NCBI RefSeq assembly: GCF_003253705.1
Contig: NZ_QKYU01000011.1
Coordinates: 1 to 64,000 of the forward strand
Direction: 5' to 3'
Source: Humitalea rosea
GTDB taxonomy: Bacteria > Pseudomonadota > Alphaproteobacteria > Acetobacterales > Acetobacteraceae
DNA: 64,000 nucleotides
Below, in pieces: positions 28,871 to 39,039 of this stretch. How positions within the stretch are numbered: the first letter of the stretch is position 1; the number at the start of each line of letters is the position of its first letter. The notes under the pieces are model-generated. The model was not told the DNA's origin. It ran no database searches and saw only the letters and a program-made list of their open reading frames with translations. The translations under genes were made by a program, and so were the position numbers.

Positions 28871-30421
28871 CTAAACGCGCCACCCCTGCAGCTTGCGATA
28901 AATGGTGGAGGGGTTGATCTCCAGCAGGGCGGCGGCGCGGGGCACATCCTGGCCGCATTCCTCCAGCGCCGCGAGGATGTGCTCCTTTTCCATCTGCCAC
29001 AATGGAATGATCGGCCCCCGCCGTTCGGGCCGGGGTTGGCTCGGCTCGGGCGGCGCCGGCAGGGTCCGGGCGCTGACCAGGGCGGCCAGGGCCGCGGCGA
29101 TGCTCGCCAGCGGATCATTGGCCGGCAATTCGGCGAGCGCCGCGGGGATCTCCATCAGCGGCGCCACGGCGGGCAGCGCGACCGCGGACAGGAAAGACGT
29201 GGCGGCGGGGGCAAGCGGTGCGACCGGCACGGCAATGGGACGGGCCGCGCGCAGCAGATCGGCGGGCAGCATCGCCGCCGTCGCCAGATCGCCATCGTGC
29301 CGCACCACGAGGTTGCGGATCACATTCTGCAATTGCCGCACATTGCCCGGCCAGGCGCTGCCGAGCAGCACGGCCTCCGCATCCGGGGCGAAGCCGCGGA
29401 ATTTGCGCCGCTCCTCCCGCCCATAGGCGCCGAGGAAGTGGCGGGCGATCATCAGCACATCCTCGCCCCGCTCCCGCAGCGGCGGCAGATGGATCGGGAC
29501 GACATAGAGGCGGTAATACAGATCCTCCCGGAAGCGCCCGGCCTCGACCTCGGCCAGCGGGTCGCGGTTGGTCGCCGAGACGACCCGCACATCCACCCGC
29601 TCGCCCTTGCTTGAGCCGACCGGGACCACGGTGCCGGTCTGCACGAAGCGCAGCAGCTTCACCTGCATGTCGGGCGGGGTCTCGCCGATCTCATCCAGGA
29701 ACAGCGTGCCGCCATCGGCGCTGCGGGCCGCCCCCGGGCGGTCCTCGGTGGCCCCGGTGAAGGCGCCCCGCTTGTGACCAAAAACCTCGCTCTCGATCAG
29801 GGTCGCGGGGATGGCGCCGCAGTTCAGCGGCACGAAGGGCATTTTGGCGCGCGGGCTGGCGCGGTGGATGGCCTCGGCGGCCAGCTCCTTGCCAGTGCCG
29901 CTCTCGCCGGTGATGAAGACATTCGCGCGGCTGGCGGCCACATCCTGGATGGTGCGATAGACCGCCTGCATCGCCGGGCTGCCGCCGATGAAGCCGAAGA
30001 AGCGATCACGGGTGATGATGGCCCGCGCCTCGGCCAGTTCGACCGACAGGCGCCGCTGTTCCAGCGCATTGGCCAAGGTCACCGTCAGCCGCGCCTTGGC
30101 GTAGGGCTTCACGATGAAATCGATCGCGCCCTCCCGCATCGCGGTCACGGCGGTGTTCACCGAGCCCTGGGCGGTGATCACGATCATGATCGCCGTGACC
30201 TCGGCCGCCGTCAGCCGGCGCATCAGCTCGAAGCCGTCGAAATCCGGCAGCTCGACGTCGATCAGTATCGCATCGGGCGCCCAGTCGCGGGCCATCCGCA
30301 GGCCCTCGGCGCCGGTTTCGGCGACGCGCAGCTCATGGCCCTGGTCGGACAGATAGGCGCGAGCGATTTCCGCCTGGGTCGGCGTATCCTCGACCAGCAG
30401 GACGCGGGCGCGCCGGGCCAT
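28871..30421 (-). CDS. Sigma-54-dependent response regulator (NtrC/LuxO type)
   Basis: A 516-residue three-domain activator. The receiver domain has the phospho-aspartate at about Asp55 ([12 protein letters not shown]) and the KPY lysine. The AAA+ domain has Walker A GESGTGKE (172-179), the sigma-54 contact loop GAFTGA (219-224) and Walker [11 protein letters not shown] long variable linker leads to the C-terminal Fis-type helix-turn-helix ([31 protein letters not shown]). It should drive RpoN promoters on phosphorylation. A separate Hpt gene ends six bases upstream, so the pair looks like a LuxU-LuxO-style relay, with the HWE kinase next door as a possible donor. Confidence 0.94.
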   Translation of the reverse strand: MARRARVLLVEDTPTQAEIARAYLSDQGHELRVAETGAEGLRMARDWAPDAILIDVELPDFDGFELMRRLTAAEVTAIMIVITAQGSVNTAVTAMREGAIDFIVKPYAKARLTVTLANALEQRRLSVELAEARAIITRDRFFGFIGGSPAMQAVYRTIQDVAASRANVFITGESGTGKELAAEAIHRASPRAKMPFVPLNCGAIPATLIESEVFGHKRGAFTGATEDRPGAARSADGGTLFLDEIGETPPDMQVKLLRFVQTGTVVPVGSSKGERVDVRVVSATNRDPLAEVEAGRFREDLYYRLYVVPIHLPPLRERGEDVLMIARHFLGAYGREERRKFRGFAPDAEAVLLGSAWPGNVRQLQNVIRNLVVRHDGDLATAAMLPADLLRAARPIAVPVAPLAPAATSFLSAVALPAVAPLMEIPAALAELPANDPLASIAAALAALVSARTLPAPPEPSQPRPERRGPIIPLWQMEKEHILAALEECGQDVPRAAALLEINPSTIYRKLQGWRV

Positions 30422-30427
30422 GAAAGC

Positions 30428-30775
30428 TTAGGTCCTGCCCGGGTTGGCGGCCCATTCGGCGAGTTCGGTCAGGACCTGGCGCGCCTCCGCCCCCATCCGC
30501 AGCAGCAGGTCGCGCGGCGGCGTGGTGTCCTTGGGGTCCATCGCCACGCGGGCATCGGCGGCCAGGCGGTTCGCCCCGATCGCGCCGGCGGCACCGGCCA
30601 GGGCGTGCGCCGAGCGCCGGTATTCTTCGAGATTTCCCGCCGTGGCCTGTTCGACCATCAGCATCACCAGCCGGGACAGATCGGTTTCGAAGGTCCGGAC
30701 GATCCGGACGAAATCGGCGGGGGCAAGATCGCGCGCGAGGCCGCCGATCGTTTCCAGGTCCAAGGCAGATGTCAT
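30428..30775 (-). CDS. Histidine phosphotransfer (Hpt) domain protein
   Basis: A 115-residue single Hpt domain. The helix with the phosphorylatable histidine reads RRSAHALAGAAGAIGANRLA, with His57; the lysine usual three residues later is alanine, while the glycine pattern is kept. It would pass phosphate between a hybrid kinase and a receiver domain. It precedes the sigma-54 regulator with a six-base gap and is divergent from the ABC exporter gene. No hybrid kinase with a receiver domain is in the window, so the upstream donor must be elsewhere or the HWE kinase works in reverse through the regulator. Confidence 0.87.
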   Translation of the reverse strand: MTSALDLETIGGLARDLAPADFVRIVRTFETDLSRLVMLMVEQATAGNLEEYRRSAHALAGAAGAIGANRLAADARVAMDPKDTTPPRDLLLRMGAEARQVLTELAEWAANPGRT

Positions 30776-30898
30776 GATAAATCCTCGCGCCGGTCGGAAG
30801 CCGCGATCAAGGCGATAGCACCTTTGATCCTGGCAACCCGCTTACCCAAATAGGATGCGCCGCGCTATCTCGCGCCTTACGTCTTACGGAAACGCATC

Positions 30899-32794
30899 TT
30901 GCCCCCCCAAGCGCCGATCAGCCCCCCCAATGCCGAACGCAGCCATGCGCGGACGCTGCTTTCCCTCGCCCCCTACCTCTGGCCCGTCGGCCAACCCCAG
31001 CTTCGCGCGCGCGTGGTCGCGGCCATCGTGTTCATGCTGCTCGGCAAGGGCGCCAATGTGCTGGTGCCCATCGCCTATGCCCGCGCCGTCGATGCGCTGG
31101 GGCCGAAGGCCGCCGCCGCCGCCGGCGTGGCGCTGATCCCGGTCGCGCTCATCGTCGGCTATGGGCTGTTGCGCGCGCTGTCCTCGGGCTTCCAGGAACT
31201 GCGCGATGCGGTCTTCGTCCGCGTCCAGGCCCGGGCCGCCCGCATCGTGGCGCTGGATGTGTTCAAGCATCTGCACGCCCTGTCGCTGCGCTACCACCTC
31301 GACCGGCAGACCGGCGGGCTGTCGCGCGTCATCGAACGCGGCGTGCGCGGCATCAATTTCGTGCTCGACTTCCTGCTGTTCTCGATCGTGCCGACCCTGC
31401 TTGAGATCCTGCTGGTCGCCGGCATCCTCTGGGGCCTGTTCGACTGGACCTATGCGGCCGTCACGCTCGCGACCATCGGCATCTACATCACCTTTACCCT
31501 GGCCTTCACCAACTGGCGGCTGCAATTCCGCCGCGAGATGAACGATACGGACCAGGAGGCGAATACACGGGCGATCGACAGCCTGCTGAACTACGAGACC
31601 GTCAAATACTTCAACAACGAGGCGCATGAGGCCCGCCGTTACGACGGCTCCCTCTCCCGCTATGAGACCGCCTATACCCGCTCCGAGCAGACGCTGAACG
31701 GGCTGAACGCCGGCCAGGCGGCGATCATCGCCATCGGGCTGACCGGGGTCATGCTGCTCGCGGGCAATGGCGTGGTCGCGGGGCGGCTCACGGTCGGCGA
31801 TTTCGTGCTGGTGAACACCTATCTGATCCAGCTCTATCTGCCGCTGAACTTCCTCGGCTTCGTCTATCGCGAGATGAAGCAGGGGCTGGTGGACATGGAG
31901 GCGATGTTCTCCCTGCTGCGGCAGGAGCGGGAGATCGCCGACACCCCCGGCGCCCCGGCGCTGATCCCCGGCCCCGGCGAGGTGCGCTTCGACGATGTGC
32001 GCTTCGGCTACCGCCCCGACCGGCAGATCCTCAAGGGCGTCTCCTTCACCGTGCCCGCCGGGCGGACGCTGGCGATCGTGGGGCCGACCGGGGCCGGCAA
32101 ATCGACCATCAGCCGGCTGCTGTTCCGCTTCTACGATGTCGATTCCGGGCGAGTGATGATCGACGGGCAGGATGTGAAAGCGGTGACGCAGGACAGCGTG
32201 CGCGCCGCCATCGGGGTGGTGCCGCAGGACACCGTGCTGTTCAACGACACCATCCGCTACAACATCGCCTATGGCCGCCCCGGTGCGAGCGATGCCGAGG
32301 TCGAGGAAGCCGCCCGCCTCGCCCAGGTGCATGACTTCGTGCTGCGGCTGCCCGATGGCTACAACACAAGGGTCGGCGAGCGCGGTCTCAAGCTCTCGGG
32401 CGGCGAGAAGCAGCGCGTCGCCATCGCGCGCACCATCCTCAAGAACCCGCGCGTGCTGATCCTGGACGAGGCGACCAGCGCGCTGGACACCCGGACCGAG
32501 CAGGAGATCCAGGCGGCGCTGAAGGGCGTCGTGAGCGGGCGCACCACCCTGGTGATCGCCCATCGCCTCTCCACGGTGGTGGAGGCGGATGAGATCATCG
32601 TGCTGGCCGATGGCCGCATCGCCGAACGCGGCAACCATGGCGCGCTGATCGCGACCGGCGGGCTCTACGCCCAGATGTGGTCGCGCCAGGCCGAGGCGGT
32701 CGCGGCGGCCGAAGCCGCCGCGGCAGCCCAGGCGGCAGCGGATCTGGACCGCCCCCGCGCGGCACGGCCGGGCGAGCGGGCGGAAGTTACCTAA
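30899..32794 (+). CDS. Atm1-type ABC exporter (fused membrane and ATPase)
   Basis: A 631-residue half-transporter. Six membrane helices occupy about residues 25-330, including VPTLLEILLVAGILWGLF and AAIIAIGLTGVMLL, with the LNYETVKYFNNE segment typical of Atm1/HMT1 exporters. The ATPase has Walker A GPTGAGKST, signature KLSGGEKQRVAIART and Walker B VLILDEATSALD. Atm1 homologues export glutathione-linked sulfur or heavy-metal conjugates and support iron-sulfur assembly. The first codon appears to be TTG at 30899, as no ATG lies nearby in frame. It is divergent from the Hpt gene. Confidence 0.9.
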   Translation: MPPQAPISPPNAERSHARTLLSLAPYLWPVGQPQLRARVVAAIVFMLLGKGANVLVPIAYARAVDALGPKAAAAAGVALIPVALIVGYGLLRALSSGFQELRDAVFVRVQARAARIVALDVFKHLHALSLRYHLDRQTGGLSRVIERGVRGINFVLDFLLFSIVPTLLEILLVAGILWGLFDWTYAAVTLATIGIYITFTLAFTNWRLQFRREMNDTDQEANTRAIDSLLNYETVKYFNNEAHEARRYDGSLSRYETAYTRSEQTLNGLNAGQAAIIAIGLTGVMLLAGNGVVAGRLTVGDFVLVNTYLIQLYLPLNFLGFVYREMKQGLVDMEAMFSLLRQEREIADTPGAPALIPGPGEVRFDDVRFGYRPDRQILKGVSFTVPAGRTLAIVGPTGAGKSTISRLLFRFYDVDSGRVMIDGQDVKAVTQDSVRAAIGVVPQDTVLFNDTIRYNIAYGRPGASDAEVEEAARLAQVHDFVLRLPDGYNTRVGERGLKLSGGEKQRVAIARTILKNPRVLILDEATSALDTRTEQEIQAALKGVVSGRTTLVIAHRLSTVVEADEIIVLADGRIAERGNHGALIATGGLYAQMWSRQAEAVAAAEAAAAAQAAADLDRPRAARPGERAEVT

Positions 32795-32842
32795 CCTCGT
32801 TGTAACCTTCGCCGCCTTCCACCACCCCGGATTCCCCCCCAA

Positions 32843-33139
32843 ATGGCGGCCATGAGCCACGGAGATAGTAACGCCTTGGAAAACCAGGACCCCAACCACC
32901 AGGACCCGGGTGCGGAGCTGCCGCAGGATTTGAGCCACGCGGGCTCGGTCGTGGACAAGGCGATCGAATACATGCTGGAGCAGAAGCTGGAGCCGATCAT
33001 CGTCGCCTCCGCGCTGCTCGGCGGCGCGCTGGGACTGTTGCAGCGCTCGCTGGACGATCGCGGTGTGGCGCAGGTGCTGCGGCATGCGCTCGCCTCGGTC
33101 GAAAGCGGGGAGTTTCGCATCGGCCAGAAGCCGGGCTGA
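32843..33139 (+). CDS. Conserved hypothetical protein
   Basis: A 98-residue protein of unknown function. The first 35 residues are polar and acidic (ENQDPNHQDPGAEL). The rest has a possible amphipathic or membrane-associated helix (EPIIVASALLGGALGLLQRSL) and ends with a short conserved-looking tail (VLRHALASVESGEFRIG). An ATG three codons downstream is an alternative start. It follows the ABC exporter by 48 bases and precedes rpmB by 84. It may be a small accessory protein, but nothing in the sequence identifies a role. Confidence 0.65.
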   Translation: MAAMSHGDSNALENQDPNHQDPGAELPQDLSHAGSVVDKAIEYMLEQKLEPIIVASALLGGALGLLQRSLDDRGVAQVLRHALASVESGEFRIGQKPG

Positions 33140-33223
33140 AACCGCCTCGCCTTGACTCAGGCCGGGGGGACGGCCATACGCGCCCCTCGGAATTCGACCT
33201 CTCACGTGACACAGGATAATATC

Positions 33224-33526
33224 ATGGCTCGCCGCTGCGGCATCACCGGCAAAGGCGTGTTGGCTGGAAACAACGTCAGCCACGCGAACAACAAGTCGCG
33301 CCGCCGGTTCCTCCCGAACCTGCAGGATGCGTCCTTCTTCTCGGACGTGCTGGGCGTGCCGGTGCGTATGCGCCTGTCCACCAACGGCATCCGCACGCTG
33401 GAACACAATGGCGGGCTCGACGCCTTCCTGATGACCACCCCGAACCGGCGCCTGCCGGTCGAGGCGCAGGTCCTGAAGCGCCGCATTCTGCGCTGCAAGA
33501 TCAAGCGCGACGCCGCCGCGGCCTGA
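33224..33526 (+). CDS. rpmB: 50S ribosomal protein L28
   Basis: A 100-residue ribosomal protein. It opens [32 protein letters not shown], the unmistakable L28 signature, and ends in a basic tail. Length fits the alphaproteobacterial form, which is longer than the 78-residue E. coli protein. The start at 33224 was chosen from this signature; an upstream open frame is not conserved. A strong hairpin terminator follows immediately. Confidence 0.97.
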   Translation: MARRCGITGKGVLAGNNVSHANNKSRRRFLPNLQDASFFSDVLGVPVRMRLSTNGIRTLEHNGGLDAFLMTTPNRRLPVEAQVLKRRILRCKIKRDAAAA

Positions 33527-33534
33527 TCCGTGCT

Positions 33535-33563
33535 GAAGGCCCCGTTAACGGGGCCTTCATTCT
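33535..33563 (+). terminator. Rho-independent-like terminator of rpmB
   Basis: GAAGGCCCCG (33535-33544) pairs perfectly with CGGGGCCTTC (33549-33558) around TTAA, followed by a short ATTCT tail. It lies eight bases after the rpmB stop. Confidence 0.85.
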
Positions 33564-33582
33564 CCTCCGCCAGACTGGGCGG

Positions 33583-34332
33583 ATGGATGCGTCTCTTCTT
33601 CTCCTGCCCTTGGTCCTGGCCGGCGTTCTCGCCTCCAGGCTTTGGCGGCGTTCGCGCCGCGCCGAGGCTGTTTTGCGTGACGCCCAGTCACGCCTGGCCG
33701 CGCTGACCCGCTGCCTCTCCCTACTGACCGATGAATTGCAGGCGCCGGCACGGCAGCTTCTCCTCGGCCCTTCCGACGCCTCTGCCCATGCCCGGCGCCT
33801 GTTCGACCTGGCGGATGAGGCGAACGACCGCCTCGCCTTGCAGGCCGGCGCCCGAGTCCTGCGGGAGGAAGCCCTGCGCCTCGGCCCGCTGGCGGCCGAG
33901 GTGCTGGCGACGGTCGAGGGCAGCAGCCGCTGTTGGCGGATCGACCCGCTGCTGCGCGACATGACCCTCCGCGCCGATCCCCGCGCGCTCCGCGCCGTCA
34001 TCCGCGCGGTCGTGCAGCGGGCCTTGCGTGAGGCCGCGGCCGAGGATGTCATCGCGCTGCGGCTGGTCACCTCGCCCGAGGTGGTGGCCCTGGTGGTGGA
34101 AGGGGAAGGGGCCGGGAGCCCCGTCGCCGATCTGGATGCGGCCACCGCCCAGGCCGCCGGAACCCGGGGACTCGGGCTGGGGCTGGCCACGGCACGGGAT
34201 CTGATGCGCGCCCATGGCGGCGATCTCGTGCTGGAATCCGCCGCCGGAATCGGCACAAGGGCCTGGCTGACCCTGCCGCGCTGGCGGGTGGTCGGCAGCG
34301 ATGGGGCGCAGCCGGCCGCGGCCGCCGCCTGA
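33583..34332 (+). CDS. Degenerate sensor histidine kinase-like protein
   Basis: A 249-residue protein with an N-terminal membrane helix (LLLLPLVLAGVLASRLW) and a histidine-kinase-like body. At the phosphoacceptor position it reads LTDELQAPA, where a canonical kinase has SHELRTP, so the histidine is replaced by Asp50. The ATPase N-box lacks its asparagine (AVVQRALREA) and the G1 box is weak (VEGEGAG). Only the G2-like GLGLGLATARDLMRAHGGDL is well kept. It probably cannot autophosphorylate and may be a regulatory pseudokinase. It starts 20 bases after the rpmB terminator and has no adjacent response regulator. Confidence 0.7.
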   Translation: MDASLLLLPLVLAGVLASRLWRRSRRAEAVLRDAQSRLAALTRCLSLLTDELQAPARQLLLGPSDASAHARRLFDLADEANDRLALQAGARVLREEALRLGPLAAEVLATVEGSSRCWRIDPLLRDMTLRADPRALRAVIRAVVQRALREAAAEDVIALRLVTSPEVVALVVEGEGAGSPVADLDAATAQAAGTRGLGLGLATARDLMRAHGGDLVLESAAGIGTRAWLTLPRWRVVGSDGAQPAAAAA

Positions 34333-34339
34333 CCCGCCG

Positions 34340-35272
34340 CTAACGCCAGCCCAGGACCATCAGCAGCCCGCGCTGCAACACGCTTTCATTGTCGTCCGAT
34401 ACCAGCGCCACCAGCCGCCGCCCGCGATGGGTGAAGGCCGAAACCCCCTCCCAGTTATCGGTCGGCAACGGCGGTTCCAGCGCCAGGATCGCCTCCCCGG
34501 CGATCACGGGCGCCGCAAGCGCCGCGGCCGGCACACGTACCAGCCGCCCCCAGAAGCCGCCGAGCAGGCTGAAGGCGCGCTCCAGCACCAGCACGCTGCC
34601 ATCGGGCAGGCCGCAGGCATCGGTCGGCACCATGCCCGGCGCCGGCAGATAGGCCGTCGGCACCCAGGCGCCATCGGTGCCCCGCAGCCATGCGGCGACC
34701 CCCTGCCCCATCAGCCAATAATTCTCGGTGATCGCCAGCAGCCGCCCATCGGCCAGGAAGGTCAGGCTTTCCAGCCCGCCATTGCTCGGCGCCGCCTGCA
34801 AGCCCGGTGGCGGCGCGACATAGCGCCCCGGCCCGTCGATCTGCTCGTAGGCGCGGATCCGGTGCCAGCGTTCGAAGCCGACCAGCCACTCCCCTGACGG
34901 CGTCCGGACCAGCGACTCGGCATCGCCCTGGTAGCCGCGCGACAGCGCCACCCCGCCGCCATCGCGCAACGGCCCGGTGCGGGCCTCCACCAGGCCGAGC
35001 GGCGTGCCATCGGGCGCCAGTTCCAGCCGCGCCCGGAGCCAGCGGCCGGTATCGCTGATCGCCGTAACCGCGAGGTCATCCCCCACATGCAGCGAGGACA
35101 GCCCGCCCAGCCCGAGCACATCGCGATGGATTTCCAGCGCCCCGAGCGCCACCAGCGGCGACTCGGGCGGGGTTGTGAAGGGCGGGAGGCGCGAGGTCAG
35201 CCCGCGCGGCCGATCCAGCGCGCCGCAGCCGGCGAGTGCGGCCGCCAGCAACGCCCGCCGGCCGGCCCACAT
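34340..35272 (-). CDS. Esterase-like activity of phytase family lipoprotein
   Basis: A 310-residue exported protein. Its signal sequence ends in a lipobox-like LAGC at residues 14-17 ([17 protein letters not shown]). The body follows the phytase-like esterase family (PF13449 pattern): GLSSLHVGDDLAVTAISDTG, GYQGDAESLVRTPSGEWLVGFER, NGGLESLTFLADGRLLAITE and TDNWEGVSAFTHRGRRLVALVSDDN. This is a beta-propeller with acidic metal-binding residues; the natural substrate is unknown. Its start overlaps the cobT stop by one base, giving an operon cobS-cobT-esterase. It ends seven bases from the convergent pseudokinase gene. Confidence 0.87.
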   Translation of the reverse strand: MWAGRRALLAAALAGCGALDRPRGLTSRLPPFTTPPESPLVALGALEIHRDVLGLGGLSSLHVGDDLAVTAISDTGRWLRARLELAPDGTPLGLVEARTGPLRDGGGVALSRGYQGDAESLVRTPSGEWLVGFERWHRIRAYEQIDGPGRYVAPPPGLQAAPSNGGLESLTFLADGRLLAITENYWLMGQGVAAWLRGTDGAWVPTAYLPAPGMVPTDACGLPDGSVLVLERAFSLLGGFWGRLVRVPAAALAAPVIAGEAILALEPPLPTDNWEGVSAFTHRGRRLVALVSDDNESVLQRGLLMVLGWR

Positions 35273-37143
35273 CAGACGAGGATGGGCGCGCGTTCCGCGG
35301 CGGCGCGCTGCCAGGCGGCGGCAGCGTCCTCATCGAACAATTCGGCGAGCTTCTTCATCATGGTGCCGCCCAGCTCCTCGGCATCCACGATGGTGACGGC
35401 GCGGCGGTAGTAGCGCGTGACGTCATGGCCAATGCCGATGGCGATCAGCTCCACAACGTCGCGACCCTCGATATCGGCGATCACCTTGCGCAGATGCCGT
35501 TCGAGGTAGTTGCCGGGGTTCACCGAGAGCGTGCTGTCATCCACCGGGGCGCCGTCGCTGATCACCATGAGGATGCGGCGGTGTTCCGTCCGCGTCAGCA
35601 GGCGGCGATAGGCCCAGTCGAGCGCCTCGCCGTCGATGTTTTCCTTCAACAGCCCCTCGCGCAGCATCAGCCCGAGGTTCTTCCGCGCGCGCCGCCAGGG
35701 CATGTCCGCGGGCTTGTAGAGGACGTGGCGCAGATCGTTCAGCCGCCCCGGGTTGCGGGGCTTGTTGGCCTTGATCCAGGCATCGCGGCTCTGCCCGCCC
35801 TTCCAGGCACGCGTGGTGAAGCCGAGGATTTCGACTTTCACGCTGCACCGCTCCAGCGTGCGGGCCAGGATGTCGCAGCACATGGCGGCGACGGTGATCG
35901 GACGGCCGCGCATGGAGCCGGAATTGTCGATCAGCAGCGAGACGACGGTGTCGCGGAAATCCGCCTCGCGCTCGCGCTTGTAGGTCAGCGAATGGGTGGG
36001 GTTGGCGACGATCCGGGCAAGGCGCGCGACATCGAGCATCCCCTCCTCCAGGTCGAAGTCCCAGGCGCGCTGCTGCTGCGCCAGCAGGCGGCGCTGCAGG
36101 CGGTTGGCGAGCTTGGAGACGACGCCTTGCAGATGCGAAAGCTGCTGGTCCAGTTGCTGGCGCAACCGCAGCAGCTCATCGGCGTCGCAGAGGTCCTCGG
36201 CTTCCACCACCTCGTCGAACTGGGTCGTGAAGGCGTGGTAGCGGCTCGCGTCATCGGACTGCGGCACGTCGCGCTTGGCCTGCGGGCCACCCGGCTTGTC
36301 GTCGCCCTCGGCGGCGGCGCCGTCCTCTTCCTGCTCGGTGCCGTCTTCCTCGGCGGCTTCGCCGGCCTGGGTCTCGGGCTGGGCGCCGAGCATCGCCTCG
36401 GACTCCTGGGCCTTGCTCTCGCCCTCGCCCGAATTGTCCTGGGAGCCGGAGGTCTCATTGCCCTCCTCGCCCTCTTCATCGTTCTGGGACTCGGCTTCGG
36501 CCTCGGCCTCGGCCAAATCCAGCGCCACCAGCAGCTTGCGCGCGGCCTTGGCGAAGGCTTCCTGGCTGTCGGTCAGCCTGGCCATCTCATCGAAGGCGGC
36601 GATCGCCTTCTCGTCCAGGCTCTCGCGCCAGAGATCCAGCACCCGGCGGGCGGCGGCGGGGGGCGGCTCGCCGCTGAGGCGTTCCCGCGCCAGCAGGGAC
36701 AGCGCGGCCGGTAGCGGCAGCTGGTCCTTCCGCGTCATGCGGTCGTAGCCCTCGGCCTCGCATTGCTCGGTCAGCTTGGCGGTGAGGTTGGCGGCCACAC
36801 CGGGCATGTGGGCGGCGCCGATGGTCTCGACCCGCGCCTGTTCCAGCGCATCGAACACCTCGCGCGCGTCGCGGCGCGAGGGCGCGCGGCCGGCATGCAG
36901 GGATTCATCATGGTGGCGCAGACGCAGGGCGATGGCATCCGCCGCCCCGCGCAGCCGCGCCATCTCGCCCGGCGGCAGCGCCCGGGTCGGCAAGGGCAGC
37001 CGGGCGCGCTTGCCGGCCAGGCCCGAGGGGCCCGGCTGGAAGGCGACCGAAACCTCGGCGCCGGCATGGGCCATCGCCCGCAAGGCGCCCGCGGTCGCCT
37101 TCTTGAAGTCTTCCTGGCGGGTCTGGTCCTTGGACCCCGACAT
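35272..37143 (-). CDS. cobT: Cobaltochelatase subunit CobT
   Basis: A 623-residue subunit of the aerobic ATP-dependent cobaltochelatase (CobNST) that inserts cobalt into hydrogenobyrinate diamide. The N-terminal region ([14 protein letters not shown]) is followed by an extremely acidic central linker rich in Glu, Asp, Gly and Ser (about residues 225-300). The C-terminal von Willebrand A domain has [15 protein letters not shown] and [11 protein letters not shown]. CobT pairs with CobS as a MoxR-type AAA+ complex. CobN is not in the window. The start at 37143 lies five bases after cobS; an upstream open frame overlaps cobS and is not used. Confidence 0.95.
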   Translation of the reverse strand: MSGSKDQTRQEDFKKATAGALRAMAHAGAEVSVAFQPGPSGLAGKRARLPLPTRALPPGEMARLRGAADAIALRLRHHDESLHAGRAPSRRDAREVFDALEQARVETIGAAHMPGVAANLTAKLTEQCEAEGYDRMTRKDQLPLPAALSLLARERLSGEPPPAAARRVLDLWRESLDEKAIAAFDEMARLTDSQEAFAKAARKLLVALDLAEAEAEAESQNDEEGEEGNETSGSQDNSGEGESKAQESEAMLGAQPETQAGEAAEEDGTEQEEDGAAAEGDDKPGGPQAKRDVPQSDDASRYHAFTTQFDEVVEAEDLCDADELLRLRQQLDQQLSHLQGVVSKLANRLQRRLLAQQQRAWDFDLEEGMLDVARLARIVANPTHSLTYKREREADFRDTVVSLLIDNSGSMRGRPITVAAMCCDILARTLERCSVKVEILGFTTRAWKGGQSRDAWIKANKPRNPGRLNDLRHVLYKPADMPWRRARKNLGLMLREGLLKENIDGEALDWAYRRLLTRTEHRRILMVISDGAPVDDSTLSVNPGNYLERHLRKVIADIEGRDVVELIAIGIGHDVTRYYRRAVTIVDAEELGGTMMKKLAELFDEDAAAAWQRAAAERAPILV

Positions 37144-37148
37144 CCGGC

Positions 37149-38153
37149 CTACTTCTTCCCGAACAGGCCGGTCGAGATTTCCTCGTTGAAGCAGCGCTGG
37201 TAGTATTCGGCGACCGTGGTGCGCTCGCTCTCGTCGCATTTGTTGAGGAAGGTCAGCCGGAAGGCGAAGCCGATGTCGCCGAAGATCTTGGTGTTCTCGG
37301 CCCAGGTGATGACGGTGCGCGGCGACATGACGGTGCTGATGTCGCCGGCGATGAAGCCGGCGCGGGTCAGGTCGGCGAGCGCCACCATCGCCTCGGTGCG
37401 CTTCTTCATCTTGGCATCGGCCGGGTCCATGCCGAGCTTGGCCATGACGATCGCCACCTCCTGCCCATGCGGCAAATAGTTCAGGGTGGCGACGATGTTC
37501 CAGCGATCCATCTGCCCCTGATTGATCTGCTGGGTGCCGTGATAGAGGCCGGTGGTGTCGCCAAGGCCCACGGTATTCGCGGTGGCGAAGAGCCGGAAGG
37601 ACGGGTGCGGGCGGATCACGCGGTTCTGGTCGAGCAAGGTGAGCTTGCCCTCGACCTCCAGCACCCGCTGGATCACGAACATCACATCCGGGCGCCCGGC
37701 GTCATACTCGTCAAAAACCAGCGCGCAGGGGTGCTGCAAGGCCCAGGGCAGGATGCCTTCGCGGAATTCGGTGACCTGCTTGCCGTCCTTGAGGACGATC
37801 GCATCCTTGCCGATCAGGTCGATGCGGCTGATGTGGCTGTCGAGGTTCACGCGCAGACAGGGCCAGTTCAGCCGGGCCGCGACCTGCTCGATATGCGTGG
37901 ACTTGCCGGTGCCATGGTAGCCCTGGACCATGACCCGCCGGTTGAAGGCAAAGCCGGCCAGGATCGCCAGCGTGGTGTCCTTGTCGAACTGGTAGGTCTC
38001 GTCCACGTCCGGCACATGCTCGGTACGGAGGGAATAGCCCGGCACCACCATGTCGCTGTCGATGCCGAAGACATCGCGCACGGCGAAGCTGGCATCGGGG
38101 AGATCGATCGCGCTGGTCGGTCGGACGTCGGAGAGGGTGGCCACCTTGGTCAT
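37149..38153 (-). CDS. cobS: Cobaltochelatase subunit CobS
   Basis: A 334-residue AAA+ ATPase of the MoxR/CobS clade. It has Walker [43 protein letters not shown], Walker [20 protein letters not shown], and the sensor segment [22 protein letters not shown]. With CobT it powers cobalt insertion by CobN in aerobic cobalamin synthesis. The start at 38153 ([10 protein letters not shown]) is the family N terminus. It is downstream of the J-domain gene by 46 bases and is followed at once by cobT. The order J-domain gene, cobS, cobT is conserved in Alphaproteobacteria. Confidence 0.97.
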   Translation of the reverse strand: MTKVATLSDVRPTSAIDLPDASFAVRDVFGIDSDMVVPGYSLRTEHVPDVDETYQFDKDTTLAILAGFAFNRRVMVQGYHGTGKSTHIEQVAARLNWPCLRVNLDSHISRIDLIGKDAIVLKDGKQVTEFREGILPWALQHPCALVFDEYDAGRPDVMFVIQRVLEVEGKLTLLDQNRVIRPHPSFRLFATANTVGLGDTTGLYHGTQQINQGQMDRWNIVATLNYLPHGQEVAIVMAKLGMDPADAKMKKRTEAMVALADLTRAGFIAGDISTVMSPRTVITWAENTKIFGDIGFAFRLTFLNKCDESERTTVAEYYQRCFNEEISTGLFGKK

Positions 38154-38199
38154 GTTTCCTGTCTGATGTCCGTTGCTCGGCGCCAGGTCGTCGCTTGCT

Positions 38200-38853
38200 T
38201 CAGCCAGCGGCGGCCCGCGCGGGGGTCCGCACGCCAGGGTCGGCGCGCGCTTCAGAGGATGTCTTGGCAGAGGATGTGTTGACAGAGGGCATCTGCGCAA
38301 GCCGTGCCCGCAAAAGCGAGTAGGCCCGGTTGATGTCTTTCAACTTTTCCTCGGCCACCTTGTCGCCGCCGGTGTGATCCGGATGCAGGCGCTTGGCCAA
38401 TTCCTTATAGCGGGCGCGCAGCTCGTCGGAGGTCAGCGGCCAGCCAAGACCCATGATGTCCAGCGCGGCACGCAGTTCCGGCGGAGCCTCGCGCGCGGAT
38501 TTCTGCCGCGGGGGCGGTGCCTCGCCGAAGACCGACAGCGGATCGCGCAGCATTTCGGGCGAAATGCGCCCCTGCGTGCCGAGCCGGCCTAGCGGCCAGG
38601 TCGGGCGCTGCCAGCCCGTATCGTCCCGCAGCTGCGATTCGATCTCTTCCGGCGACAGGCCTTTGTAGAAGTCCCAGGCCTGATTATAGGCGCGGACATG
38701 CTCCAGACAAAACCAATAGTAGTCGCGCAGCCGCGACCGGTCTCGTGGAGCGCGAAACTCCCCTGGGTTCTCGCAACCGGGTGCATCGCAGCCTCGGGCG
38801 TTGGCGGCAGGGGTCGGGCTGGATGCCCTTAGGGTACTGGCACGTCGAGCCAT
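38200..38853 (-). CDS. J-domain (DnaJ-like) protein
   Basis: A 217-residue protein. The N-terminal half has a cysteine-containing segment ([18 protein letters not shown]) and the [22 protein letters not shown] block conserved in alphaproteobacterial DnaJ-like proteins. The J domain is at about residues 130-185: [28 protein letters not shown] with the HPD tripeptide that stimulates Hsp70 ATPase. A short disordered tail follows. No Gly/Phe-rich or zinc-finger domain of classical DnaJ is present. It is divergent from bolA and precedes cobS. Confidence 0.92.
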   Translation of the reverse strand: MARRASTLRASSPTPAANARGCDAPGCENPGEFRAPRDRSRLRDYYWFCLEHVRAYNQAWDFYKGLSPEEIESQLRDDTGWQRPTWPLGRLGTQGRISPEMLRDPLSVFGEAPPPRQKSAREAPPELRAALDIMGLGWPLTSDELRARYKELAKRLHPDHTGGDKVAEEKLKDINRAYSLLRARLAQMPSVNTSSAKTSSEARADPGVRTPARAAAG

Positions 38854-39039
38854 CAGCGGGTTATGGGCGGCGTTTCCTGCCGCGGCAAGGCGAAGAAACG
38901 CAACCTTGTTGCTTCAAAGCCCGCCCCTGCGTCATGGCTGAACTGCAACACTTGGGTTTGACGCATGGGTTGCAAGTTGCACTGCGGTCGCCAGTGCCCG
39001 CGCTTGGCAGCGCGCGCGACAGGCGCTAACGCCCCGCGC

